Origin: Stercorarius parasiticus
Taxonomy: Eukaryota > Chordata > Aves > Charadriiformes > Stercorariidae
Length of the DNA stretch: 64,000 nt
Direction: 5' to 3'
NCBI GenBank assembly: GCA_013396915.1
Contig: VWZL01002048.1
Span: forward strand, 1,383,971 to 1,447,970
The notes under the pieces were generated by a model. It did not search any database and had not been told where the DNA came from. It was given only the letters and a program-made list of their open reading frames with translations. Of the stretch, positions 12,742-22,727 are shown piece after piece (position 1 is the stretch's first letter; each line of letters starts with the position of its first letter). The position numbers and the translations under genes were made by a program.

Positions 12742-15700
12742 TTCTGGAGGACGCTTATGTTTGAGTGAAAAAACAGCACTCCCTTTCTAAAATTGTAAAA
12801 GAGGATGTAAAGTTGTTAATGCACCACAAACTGTCATCAGCTGTATCCAGGACGATACCCGTAGTACAAATAAAATAGCTGAGAGTTTGTCTGTTATCTA
12901 CCTATAGGTGAGACCAGACTGTAGTCCCCATTATACTCCTGTTCTTTGCTTTCTTCATTTTCTTGCATACAAAAATCTGGAGACAAATATATGCTGTGTG
13001 TTATGACATTTAATTTTGCCGAGAAACGTTGCGTACCTGGTTAAAACTTTTAACATTTTTGTAAAAAGCATAGCTGCTAGCTCTTACGTTGCTCAGTTAA
13101 TAGATGGCTGTGTCAATAACAGGTGTCGTAGCGTATTCTTCTTTCTTACATTGATGATTTAAAGTTCATGCTTTGAGTATTACACTTCCATAAAAACTTA
13201 AGCCTCTGAATTCATGGCACTGAAGAAGGCTAGCTAGGCCTCATGGAGATTGTAATGTGACTTTGAATACTCAACTAGATTGTTGTTAATGACAAATTCA
13301 CATACTTCTAATATTTATGATACGGAAGTTTAGCCAAAAGTGGTTTCCAGAGTTCTGATACATTGTTTTCATCACTGCAGTGCAGTCTCTTCAAGCGTGT
13401 AAATGATTTGAGGTGAAAAGTGGCCTGCGTAAAAATGAGTAACGCTGGGTAGCTGGCAGGCATCGGGAAATCTTCCTGCTTCGTGGGATACTGAAACACC
13501 ATATATAATAACCAAAAGTTGCAATCCTGAGTTTGAGGGACTGGAAGTATGCGTTGATGCTGCCTTTCAGAATATTTATAGTAAAATATTAAAGAAAATG
13601 TATGATAGTCTGAGTTGAAAAGCACCTACCTTTTAGAAAAATTAATAATATCCAAAATGAGGTAAGGATTTTTTGAAACACGTACTGTTTCTTATCGAGG
13701 CAAACATGACTTGATTATTTATTAGCTGTGTATTTAAAATGAGATTCTGAAGTGTCATTGTATATGAGCTTTGGTTATTATTAATAGCCCCTAAGGGAAC
13801 GCTGGGTGTGTAGAAAGGTGGGTTACCTTCTAGTCTATTCTCGGAAGCTTTGCCTACCAGTAGCAGAAGGGGCAGCCAGGTGACAGCAGCAGTCCTTTCA
13901 GGGTGTTCCAGCTGATCCTTTCCTGAACATCTATCCGATGGCCGCAGTGCCTTGCTGCTGCTTTTCAGTGTCTGACATGTTCTGGTTTAGGACATCAAAA
14001 GACTAGCAAGCAGGTATGATATAGGTTATATTGGCAGCCTACTTAGTAGCAAATTAAAGTTACAGAATTCATGTTTCTAAAGTTATCTTGATGGATAGAT
14101 GATAGATGTTGGCAACTGGGATAAAAACTTCGATTAAAATGGAAGCCAACTTTTGGGATCAAGTGGCCAGTTGATGGCAGGGCTGCCAAGAGCGGTAACG
14201 CTTGTTCCCTTCCCCAGAGGAGCAGATGAAACCGCAGATAACAGCGCAGGGGCAGGGTAACTTCTAGCAGCTCTGAGTGTCTCAGGAGGAGGAGGATCTA
14301 TAGCATTACTGCCTGCTGTCTCAGTTTTAACATTTAATGTTTGTATATGAGGTACCGTAATGATTTGGTTTGGCTTTGTACAATAGTCTGCTTCACCTAC
14401 AGCCTTTTGCTGGAGGTTGCTGACAGATGTTTGAGCTTTTGGTACCCACGCACCCAAAATGCAGGGATACAGCAGAGCACAAAATGGGGGTGGTTTTAAT
14501 ACTGGCCATTCCATACCAAAGGCTTTGGGGGAATGACGGAATTATAAACCAAGTTAATTGTGCCATCTTCACCGGGCAGATTTACCACTGTGAAGATTCA
14601 CTGTGTAGCTATCAGGGCAGGCATACTGCAGGCTTTCATGTCTTAGCTTAAAGTATTAATGAAGGAAATAATGTAGTTTCTATGGTTCATTTTATTTTTG
14701 CCTGCTCTGCTGCTTCAATTAAGTTCTATAGCAGCAGAAGGCTGCAACTCTTCTGTCAGAGGATGTAATCTAAAAAAACCACTTAAAATGGGAAGGTGAA
14801 TCTTACGGACTTAATTTTCTGGATGCCTGCTTGTTTAGTGAGAAGATTAATTTAGGACTGTCCTGTTTTATTCAATAGAAATCCAGCTGCGGTCAGGTAT
14901 TTTGTTTTGTTTCTAAGCTGAAGAGAAGCAGATGATAGGCCAAATACAGTAATGGTAATGGCTCCAGCAGCTTGAGGGCAGAAATCGGAAGGATAATCTT
15001 AGTCATGCAGAAAAGCTGAAGACTTTTTGTGCTTTCCCCCCATTTCCCCTTTCCCGTTTTTTATTCTGTTCTTTTAAGTAAATTGCAGTGATGAAATCTG
15101 CCACACTTGAGCATCAGAAATTATATGCAATTTGGAATTTGCTTGAAGGTGTCTGATAAGCTAATATTTTTTTAAAACAATATCTTTAGCATGCATTACG
15201 GTCAAAAAAAATCCAATTGATTTAACTCTCTTATTTTTCCCATTTCCCCTTCACTCATCTTTAATAAATGGGTATGAGTGAAAGATATTTCATTATTGGA
15301 TTTGTATTACATTTTCATGAAGTGTGAGCCTTTTAGGCTATCAGGTGCATAAATAGGCATAACTTATATGACAGGAAGTACTAAAATCCGCACTTAAAAA
15401 TTAGGAGAAGTATTGTAGATGGTGTTTTCCCACATGGCAGGATAGCCCTGGCAATAAGACTCATCACTTTCCTGCAGTGGCGATGACAACCTTTTGAAGC
15501 TTGAAAGTGCCCTGAGTTTTCCTGAGGAACTGCTGTTGCAGTTGGGAGAGTTTCTGTTTAGATGCTGAGACCTTCGCCTAAGAACAGCGGTAGCTTTCTA
15601 GGATGTTTCTTACAAGTATGTAAGAGCTTTTATAGCGCTGTATGTTGGTTCTGTATTGGCTTTTCCCGAAGCAGTTAACCGGGTGAAGCTCATGCCTGGT

Positions 15701-18568
15701 ATCCTGTGAACCCCCTCAGAGATTCTGCAATGGATGGGAGGCATATTTAACTCCTAGGGGCTTTGAGTGGGCTTACTGCAACCTCGCTTTCCCTTAAATA
15801 CAGACGTGCAAACATCTTACTTCCCTCCTGGTGAGAGAGAGACAGATTATTGAGTTGCATTTTTACTGCACATCCTATCACCCTTATTCCCTTCCCTGGT
15901 CAGCAGCCACTGTTTTTAGGGCAGAAATCTGATTTCATTGTGCCGACAGTAAGACCATTATTGATAGCAAATGCTGACTTCTTGCTGGTAGCTCCTATTC
16001 TCTGTATTGTTACGAGATGCCTCTGTTCTTCATCTTAGTAAAGAATTGCCTACGGTGGCATTCAGGCCTGTTTTAATGGACAAGTGCATAGTGACAGAAG
16101 AACACAGATCAGTGGGCTTTAATGCCTTGAGTTTGGTCTCCGTATTGCTGGTACCCTCCAGCACAATGTTGTTCTCATCCAGATGCCTTCTCTTGTTTCC
16201 TCGTTGGACACTGATCTGTAATGACAAACAGCGGATGGAGCACTGTATCTCTAGAAGAGAAAAGTGAAATCATGTCTGAATTACTGTAAGAATTGTTCAG
16301 GTGACCTAATTTCATCTTCCACAATCAATTTGTTGAAGGAACAACTACTTGGAATGATACTGTGTGTCTAGAGCTAAACTTGCAGTGTGCCAAAACATTA
16401 AATTTAGGTCTGGTTTTTTTTTAAAAAAAAAGACAATGAGAGCAGTGAAGACTTGAATGACTAGAAGTTGTCCAATAAAAAGCAAAAAATAGGCATATAA
16501 ACAAGCAGCATCACAAGAATTGTGCACCCCTGAAGGTTTCAGCAAAACAGGCTAACCTGTAAAGGCTGTCTTGGGATTGAAATGGTAATGCTCAGATGCT
16601 ACCAAGGTGTGTATATAAGGCATATGTTTCCCCTTGTCTGGGCTTTTACATTTGAGTCGTGATTGTATTGAATCAGTGGGTGCAACGTGGAACTCTTGTA
16701 AGGAGTTAAGAATAAGGAATTTAAGAATTACTCAAGAATCTTTTTGCAAAGAGTTCTTGGGGAAAAGAGTAAATGCAAAGCCTATTTAACATCACTTTTA
16801 ACGATATGAGAATTCCTTGCTTTATTAAGTCACTACCAGTAATACCAGTTGCTTACAGTGAACTTGCTTTTCAGTTGTTGGAGAGTAGTAACACTTCTCG
16901 CAGCACGGCCGTCTCCGCACTTGTTGATGTTCAGCAGTCAGTGCTGTGTGCTGGTGACCCGGTCAGCAGTGATGTGAAACTCAAGAACATCATTCAGAGT
17001 GGGAAGCAATGAATGCTGTATTCACAGGGCTCCTTCTGCACTTTTCCTGATCATTTTAGTTCTCATCTTTTTTTTTTTTTAATCTGGAATATTTAACTTG
17101 TTGGCTTCTCTCTAGCAGTGCCCGGTGTCTCACTACAGATGCAGCTGGTACTGCAGCACTGCGGTTTTAAAGCAGGCTGTGTGAGGCAGAAGTCCACGTG
17201 AAGGTTGCTTGAAGCATTTTAAAGATCTGAGGCACTTGTGTTACCCATGTTTCACTGTCTTGATTGAAATAAATGATTGGGGTTTATTGCTGAAAATCAT
17301 GAGACTCTAAATTATAGTAGAGTGCTTCTCTTGAATGGAACATGTTTATGCATTTTAAGTCATCAGGCTGGGTTTTGCTAGTTTGCTGGCAATGTTGTGA
17401 GGTGAGCGAGCTTCTTGTGTGAAAAATCAAAACGTTACATTCCACATATTCAAATAGATTTATGTTGCCGCTAGAGGTGCACTGGGGTTTGGTTTTGTTG
17501 GTGGTGGTGGTCTTCAATGTAGTGTAAATAGGCTTGACCTTGGCAGTAGAATGAAAAGTGGCAAATATGACCCTTTAATGGCTATGTGGGATGGGGGATT
17601 TGCATGGTACTGCTTTTCAGTGTGAATATCATGGAGGGCCAATGAGACTTTGTCAAGCACAGTTATTTTGGAGGTACTTCATGTACATGGCAGAAGGTAG
17701 TATGGCAATTAACAATTTTTGAGTTAGGTGGGATAAATGAGGGGTGTATATATACTCTTGTGTCATCGGGGCCCAGCGGTGAAGCCCCATGTTTATTGGG
17801 CATGTGCCTTGTGCTCCATGCTTCCAGCTGCCTGCGGAATAAAAGGTAATCAGGAGCTGCAGCCGAGGGCCCTTCAGGACACAAGGCGTAGGCTCGAAGC
17901 CAAATGAGTTGTTTGGGTTGGCTGCTGTGACTTCTGGCTGCTCTTGTCCCAGGGCCTCAGGGACTTCTCCTGTTCTGGGACCGGATCTGTGCTAATTGCG
18001 GGAGGACGGGAGGAGGAGTAGGGAGGGCAGGAGGGAATGTGCTGCTGCGGGGTCTCAGCCTGGCTGGGGTGGGTGCAGCGATGCCATGCTCTGTGTGGGC
18101 TACAGGCAGAATCCTGCGAGTTGAGGTATTGCATAGGCCTCCGTGGTAATTTTGGAGCTCTTCCAGAATATTAAACATGAAATCGCTTACTCTGTGAATT
18201 ACGCTACTGCTCTGAGAGAACCTGATATTGTATGGCCAAGTAACGACAGATTTCTGAAAGCTAGTGCAGTTTCTCTGTCCAGCGGTGGAGAGAGACGACA
18301 GGACCTGCAGGTGATGGTCTCTGGGCTGTTACAAGAAGCCTTATTGACGAGAAGTCTCACAAGACGCTGCAGGGCGGCAGGTTGTGATGAGCTGGAGCAG
18401 CAGAGCCACCTCCCAGCACGACTTACTACCTGTAGAAGAGCCGTTGCAGCATCCCGCACCGATGACCAACGTGACAATTTCCACCCGCGGCGTGACCGCA
18501 GCGCAGGGACCGGAGCCGGGCCCCGAGGCGGGGAGAGGCGCGGGACGGTGGAGGGCGGCCCCGCCGCC

Positions 18569-18590
18569 GGGAGGGTGCGGGGAGCTGGGG
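18569..18590 (+). other. G-quadruplex-capable run in the upstream CpG island
   Basis: GGG, GGG, GGGG and GGGG are separated by a, tgc and agct, about 110 bases upstream of the candidate start at 18698. Such motifs are frequent near CpG-island promoters. Confidence 0.6.
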
Positions 18591-18697
18591 TGTGTGTGTG
18601 CGTGTGCTCCGGAGAGGGTTGAAGGAATGCGCCGGGTATTTGTCTGCGGTGAAAAGTGGTTTCTCTGAAGGGGTCTGTCAGCCCGGGCGGATGAAAA

Positions 18698-18716
18698 ATG
18701 GCTGGTTCCACTCCGG
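18698..18716 (+). other. Candidate alternative AGAP1 first coding exon (MAGSTP)
   Basis: Seen: within a CpG island, an ATG with A at -3 and G at +4 opens six codons (M A G S T P) plus one base and meets a good donor, CCGG|gtgagg. An in-frame TGA lies two codons upstream, so the ATG would be the true start. The outgoing phase is 1, which fits the acceptor at 54139; the product would begin MAGSTPDAFVNSQEW. An overlapping earlier ATG at 18691 has a poor context and, if spliced to the same acceptor, would end at a stop after a few codons. Inference only: a phase match happens by chance one time in three, and no transcript evidence is available here. Confidence 0.28.
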
Positions 18717-18840
18717 GTGAGGAGCCCGCTCTCCCGGAGCGGTGCGCTGGAAAGTGCGGCACGGATCCGGCTGGGGGATGCGACCGGCGGGTCCGGAATG
18801 TCGGTGCGATGCGCTCCAAGTGTGTATCTGTTTTGTTTGG

Positions 18841-18887
18841 TTTTTTTTTTTGGTAGCCCTCTTTTTTTTTTTTTTTTGGTAGCCCTC
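18841..18887. repeat. Tandem duplication of a poly-T plus ggtagccctc unit
   Basis: T11 followed by ggtagccctc (18852-18861) is repeated as T16 followed by ggtagccctc (18878-18887). The identical 10-base part suggests a recent slippage or duplication event; the copy number may differ between individuals or be affected by assembly. Confidence 0.9.
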
Positions 18888-20315
18888 TTTTTCCTCTTTA
18901 TTAGACCCACTTTTTCATTACAGGTTCTGCTCTCTGTCCCATTTAGAAATACCTATTGGAAATGTTCTTTTGAATGTCAGGGAAATAGAAAAACCTTATT
19001 ATCGTACTATGGTAGTGAACAAGCATTTAGAAGGAACTGGAAACTTTTCTGCTGGTCGAGTGAGCTCATGTTGGGTTGTTCTTAAGACTTTTTTGCTAGG
19101 GCTGGTCTTGATCAGGTATCTGCTGTATAAATCTATTCAATGATGAATAGAGCAAAGATGAATAATAAATGCTACTTATTCAGGGGTAGAGACAGCTGCA
19201 TCTGTCATACCTGGACAAGTGGCTTAAATCAGCAATTAATTGTGTTCCAGCTGGTAAATGGCCTGCAGTGTGTGTTGTAGGATCCCAATGTTGTCAATAA
19301 ACTAATGTTGATGGCAGCTGGAACCCAGAACATTCTTTATTCTTGGGTGCACCTGGTGTGAGAATACAACCTCCCACCTGGAAGTGCTCCTCATGCTGAT
19401 GGCAGGTCCTGCCCGGCTCATGCCACCTGTGTCTGTGGTCTGCAACTGTGATACTTGCCTGGGGGAGCACCCAAGTAGAAGCTTTTGCCGTCTCTGCTCT
19501 CTTCTGCTGGATTTTTGAAGGTATCCTGGGAGTGAATTGCCTTGAGAGCTTTGGGGTTCTTTTCTGTTCGAGTTATATTCTCACTTTCCTTCATTTTTAC
19601 ATGTTTACTGGTTTTGAACCTTACTGGCATGGGCAAAAGATGTTTGATTGCAGAGTTAGAAGGGATGTGCAAGGCAGTTGAAGGTAGTTTTTGAAGCTTG
19701 ACTTTAAAAAGCATACTGTGCATGGGACCTAGAAACCTTATTCCCAATATTGTTTAGTTTCTGGTGTCTGTCATCGTGGTTTACTAATGACTTTTTTTTT
19801 AATAGGGACATCTATTGGTTGTTAATGATTTCAGGATCCCTGATCTGGACTGCTAGAGAATTGGCAAGCTGGGTGTGGAAGGTGTGTATCACACCATCTC
19901 CCAGCTTTGTAGAACAGTCAAACCAATGGTTGTGGAGGGTAAGTCAGGTCAGTTTTTTGCATGACGAAGCAGGTAGTAATGTGGCTTTTTAATTGCGTGA
20001 AGCGTTATGGTTAACAAACATTTATTAAGGACGATCACAGTTGTCATAGATGAAAAATAAATAATGGGAATTATTATATTCTGGGAATTTTGACTCTTTG
20101 TTGTCAAGAAGGCGGCGTTGCCCTTGTTTCAGCCTGGATTCACAATCCTAGGATGCATGGAAGACTGAGCTCAGGTGGGATCTGTCTTGGCCCAAACTTA
20201 AGGGTGATGTGTGCCCTTGCCCTTGCATGGGCCTGGATCTATCCTGGGGCTGTTGGCAGGGAAGTGTGAGTTGTAACTTCTCGATTTGGAAGACGGAAAC
20301 CGAGAGAAAACTGTT

Positions 20316-20331
20316 CGGACTCACCTGGGAG
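20316..20331 (-). other. Consensus splice donor on the minus strand inside the CpG island
   Basis: Read on the minus strand, the sequence is cctcccag|gtgagtcc, a full match to the vertebrate donor consensus; the exon side ends at 20325 and extends into the CpG island at higher coordinates. This would suit the first exon of a divergent antisense RNA. No partner acceptor was identified. Confidence 0.3.
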
Positions 20332-20640
20332 GAAGGCCCTCTGCATCGTGCCGCGCCGCTCTCCTCCCGCTCCGGGGCGGGCGGGATTCCAGTCCGGCGC
20401 TTGGGAGAGCCCGGGCTGCCGCGGCCCGGCGCTGCCCGCCCTCCCCGCCGCCGCCGCGCTGCCCGCCCAGGGGCGTGCGCCTCGAGGCCGGACGCTCCTG
20501 CACCCGCTGCGCTTGCGAACGGCGGCGTTTTCGTTTCCAAGCGGGCCCCCGTCCAGCCCAGCCCGGGCAGCGGGTTGCCGGGCTGACGCTGCCCGCCCTC
20601 TCCGCTGTCCTGAGGACGGATATTAATCGGATTTACCCGG

Positions 20641-21413
20641 NNNNNNNNNNNNNNNNNNNNNNNNNNNNNNNNNNNNNNNNNNNNNNNNNNNNNNNNNNNN
20701 NNNNNNNNNNNNNNNNNNNNNNNNNNNNNNNNNNNNNNNNNNNNNNNNNNNNNNNNNNNNNNNNNNNNNNNNNNNNNNNNNNNNNNNNNNNNNNNNNNNN
20801 NNNNNNNNNNNNNNNNNNNNNNNNNNNNNNNNNNNNNNNNNNNNNNNNNNNNNNNNNNNNNNNNNNNNNNNNNNNNNNNNNNNNNNNNNNNNNNNNNNNN
20901 NNNNNNNNNNNNNNNNNNNNNNNNNNNNNNNNNNNNNNNNNNNNNNNNNNNNNNNNNNNNNNNNNNNNNNNNNNNNNNNNNNNNNNNNNNNNNNNNNNNN
21001 NNNNNNNNNNNNNNNNNNNNNNNNNNNNNNNNNNNNNNNNNNNNNNNNNNNNNNNNNNNNNNNNNNNNNNNNNNNNNNNNNNNNNNNNNNNNNNNNNNNN
21101 NNNNNNNNNNNNNNNNNNNNNNNNNNNNNNNNNNNNNNNNNNNNNNNNNNNNNNNNNNNNNNNNNNNNNNNNNNNNNNNNNNNNNNNNNNNNNNNNNNNN
21201 NNNNNNNNNNNNNNNNNNNNNNNNNNNNNNNNNNNNNNNNNNNNNNNNNNNNNNNNNNNNNNNNNNNNNNNNNNNNNNNNNNNNNNNNNNNNNNNNNNNN
21301 NNNNNNNNNNNNNNNNNNNNNNNNNNNNNNNNNNNNNNNNNNNNNNNNNNNNNNNNNNNNNNNNNNNNNNNNNNNNNNNNNNNNNNNNNNNNNNNNNNNN
21401 NNNNNNNNNNNNN
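20641..21413. other. Assembly gap (773 N)
   Basis: A run of undetermined bases inside the CpG island, bordered on the right by a (TTTTA)-like repeat. Any open frame crossing it is meaningless. Promoter, leader or another first exon could be hidden here. Confidence 1.
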
Positions 21414-21446
21414 TTTTTATTTATTTTATTTTATTTTATTTTTTTC
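21414..21446. repeat. (TTTTA)n simple repeat at the gap edge
   Basis: TTTTA/TTTAT units directly abut the assembly gap, next to CpG-rich sequence. This may explain in part why the assembly broke here. Confidence 0.85.
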
Positions 21447-21489
21447 CATTGGGTTGCGGTGGTTTGTGGTTCTGCATATTCCGATTGGC
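21446..21489 (+). promoter_or_regulatory. Two inverted CCAAT boxes
   Basis: The reverse CCAAT core ATTGG appears twice, at about 21448-21452 (ccattggg) and 21484-21488 (cgattggcc), roughly 36 bases apart and 110-150 bases before the ATG at 21599. Paired CCAAT boxes bound by NF-Y are common in CpG-island promoters. Spacing and setting fit, but a five-base core recurs easily by chance. Confidence 0.35.
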
Positions 21490-21546
21490 CGTTCCAGAAA
21501 GCCACGTCCCTCCGGCACCTCCATCTCTGTCGGCGGGCGCGCTGCG

Positions 21547-21573
21547 ATGCCCGGGCTGGATGCTGCTGCCTGA
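21547..21573 (+). other. Short upstream ORF in the AGAP1 long-isoform leader
   Basis: An ATG at 21547 with G at -3 opens eight codons (M P G L D A A A) and stops at TGA 21571-21573, 25 bases before the ATG at 21599 and in a different frame. It overlaps the in-frame ATG at 21560, which has T at -3. If the leader starts upstream of 21547, this small reading frame could lower translation from 21599 or 21656. Effect is inferred. Confidence 0.45.
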
Positions 21574-21598
21574 GGGGAGGAGAGCGGCGGGGGGGGAC

Positions 21599-22727
21599 AT
21601 GTATCTTCTGGACAGCAGCGAGCCGCCGGCCGCCGCCGCCTCTTCTCCGGAGAGGATGCAGCGGGGAACCCCCCAGAGGAAAACCGTCTACCGCATCTCC
21701 GTGACCATGGTGAAGAAGGAGCTGCTGGGGCCGGAGAGCGGCCATCCCGGCCCGGAGCTGCCCCGCCGCGGGCGGCGCGGGGGGAGCCGGGCGCCGGGCT
21801 CCTCCAGCCTGACCAGGGCCGGGCTGCTGCTGGTGGAGGAGGAGGAGGGCGAGGAGGAGGAGGGCGAGGAGCGGGACCGAGTCCCCAGCCCCTGCGGCTT
21901 CCGCAACTTCAGGACCCTCAGCACCGGGCAGCTGGAGCTGGGCCGCCTCAAGGTGCCGCGGCGAGCGGGGCAGACCTTCCCCGCCGAGCTCGCCCTCGGG
22001 GGGCCGCGGGGCAGCCCTTCCCCGGAGGCGAGCGGCGAGGAGCCGGCCGCCACCTGTGGCGGGGCTGAAGCCGCAGCCTCCCCCGAGGATGATGGAGGTC
22101 CGGGGGCCCGCGGCCCGCCGTCAGGCCGCTCGGGCGAGGCCCCGCAGGCGGGGGAGCGGGGGCACAGCCCCTGGCGGCAGCCGGGCCTGCTGCGGCGGAG
22201 CTTCAGCTTCAGGCACTGGAGCGGCGGCGGGGGGGAGCTGCCGCGGATGCGGGCGCTGGGCCGGGTGAGGCGGCACAGCAGCTCCGGCTGCCTCCCTGGG
22301 CCGCCACCGAGCCAGGAGGCCGGGCCGCAGGACTCGCCACCCGCCGCCACCGTCCCCGTCGTCCCCCCGGAGAAGCGCAATACCCTGGACGTGGGCGAGG
22401 TGCTGAGCCAGGCGGACCCGCTCTCCCAGCTGGAGCGCTGGGAGCGGAGCAAGAGCAAGAACCGGACTCTGGATAACAGCGACCTGCAGCGTCTCTCCGA
22501 ACGGCTGGGGCGGGAGGGCCCCGCCGCCGCCCACGAGCACCGGCTGCTGCGCTTCTTCAGCGGCATCTTCGCCCGCAAGGACGGCACCTCCGCCCTCTTC
22601 GGCAGCCCCCACGGGCGCTCCCCCCGCAGCAGCTTCTCCAGGTCCAGGGCTTATTTTAGCAGCCTCAGGAGAGCCACCGTGGACATGCAGTCTAGCTCCG
22701 AGAGCATCAATGGGTCCCCCCACAAAG
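21599..22727 (+). CDS. AGAP1: AGAP1 long-isoform first coding exon (PIKE-L-like N-terminal extension)
   Basis: Seen: one open frame of 376 codons plus one base, ending at AAAG|gtgccc, a phase-1 donor matching the phase-1 acceptor at 54138/54139. Numbering from the ATG at 21599: YRISVTMVKKELLG (31-44), an acidic run (80-91), basophilic motifs RRSFSF (199-204) and RRHSSSG (224-230), proline-rich stretches (about 232-258), KSKNRTLDNSDLQ (285-297), and HRLLRFFSGIFARKDG (314-329). Known: AGAP2 (PIKE-L) has a long N-terminus with a closely similar start (RRTTTYLISLTLVKLE), a KSKTLDNSDL block and a MLKFISGIFTK block in the same order just before its GTPase-like domain. Inference: this is the equivalent exon of AGAP1, giving a form with a disordered, proline-rich N-terminus for partner binding. 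The start is uncertain: in-frame ATGs lie at 21560, 21599 and 21656; 21656 aligns best with the AGAP2 start and has A at -3. GC content is far above the flanks. Confidence 0.9.
21833..21871 (+). repeat. GAG-rich 15-base coding minisatellite
   Basis: The unit gaggaggaggagggc occurs twice in tandem inside the AGAP1 first exon, followed by a partial unit, and encodes the acidic EEEEGEEEEGEE run. Being in multiples of three, it can change length without breaking the frame. Confidence 0.85.

Larger units (their letters stand above)
1..18359. other. Non-coding sequence upstream of the CpG islands
   Basis: No coding exon with recognisable protein similarity was found. The open frames here are short, lack plausible codon bias or similarity, and are scattered over both strands. 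The stretch holds two old CR1 fragments (1628-1760 and 9472-9860), an A/C-rich low-complexity tract near 3.4 kb and an AT repeat near 12.7 kb. It is probably the first intron of the short AGAP1 isoform if that exon is further upstream, otherwise 5' flank. Confidence 0.7.
18360..18830. promoter_or_regulatory. Upstream CpG island
   Basis: A 470-base block rich in CpG and G+C stands in AT-leaning sequence, with a short TG/CG run (about 18591-18607) and a G-quadruplex-capable stretch at 18569-18590. CpG islands of this kind usually mark vertebrate promoters. It is about 2.8 kb upstream of the large AGAP1 first exon and contains the candidate alternative first exon at 18698-18716. Open frames on both strands here (for example 18199-18819 on the minus strand) are expected from GC richness and are not called as genes. 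Confidence 0.6.
18831..20339. other. Non-coding spacer between the two CpG islands
   Basis: AT-leaning sequence with a duplicated poly-T unit at 18841-18887 and no exon I can recognise. If the 18.7 kb island is a promoter, this is intron of its transcript. Confidence 0.6.

Noticed and set aside
18199..18819. Minus-strand open frame of 206 codons in the upstream CpG island
   Set aside because: Long frames are expected in CpG-rich DNA lacking TA-containing stops; R/P-rich composition and overlap with several other open frames.
20286..21704. Apparent 472-codon frame across the gap
   Set aside because: Most of it is undetermined sequence; the frame after the gap differs from the AGAP1 frame.
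21688..22587. Minus-strand open frame of 299 codons
   Set aside because: Shadow of the AGAP1 first exon, whose plus-strand frame matches the AGAP family.
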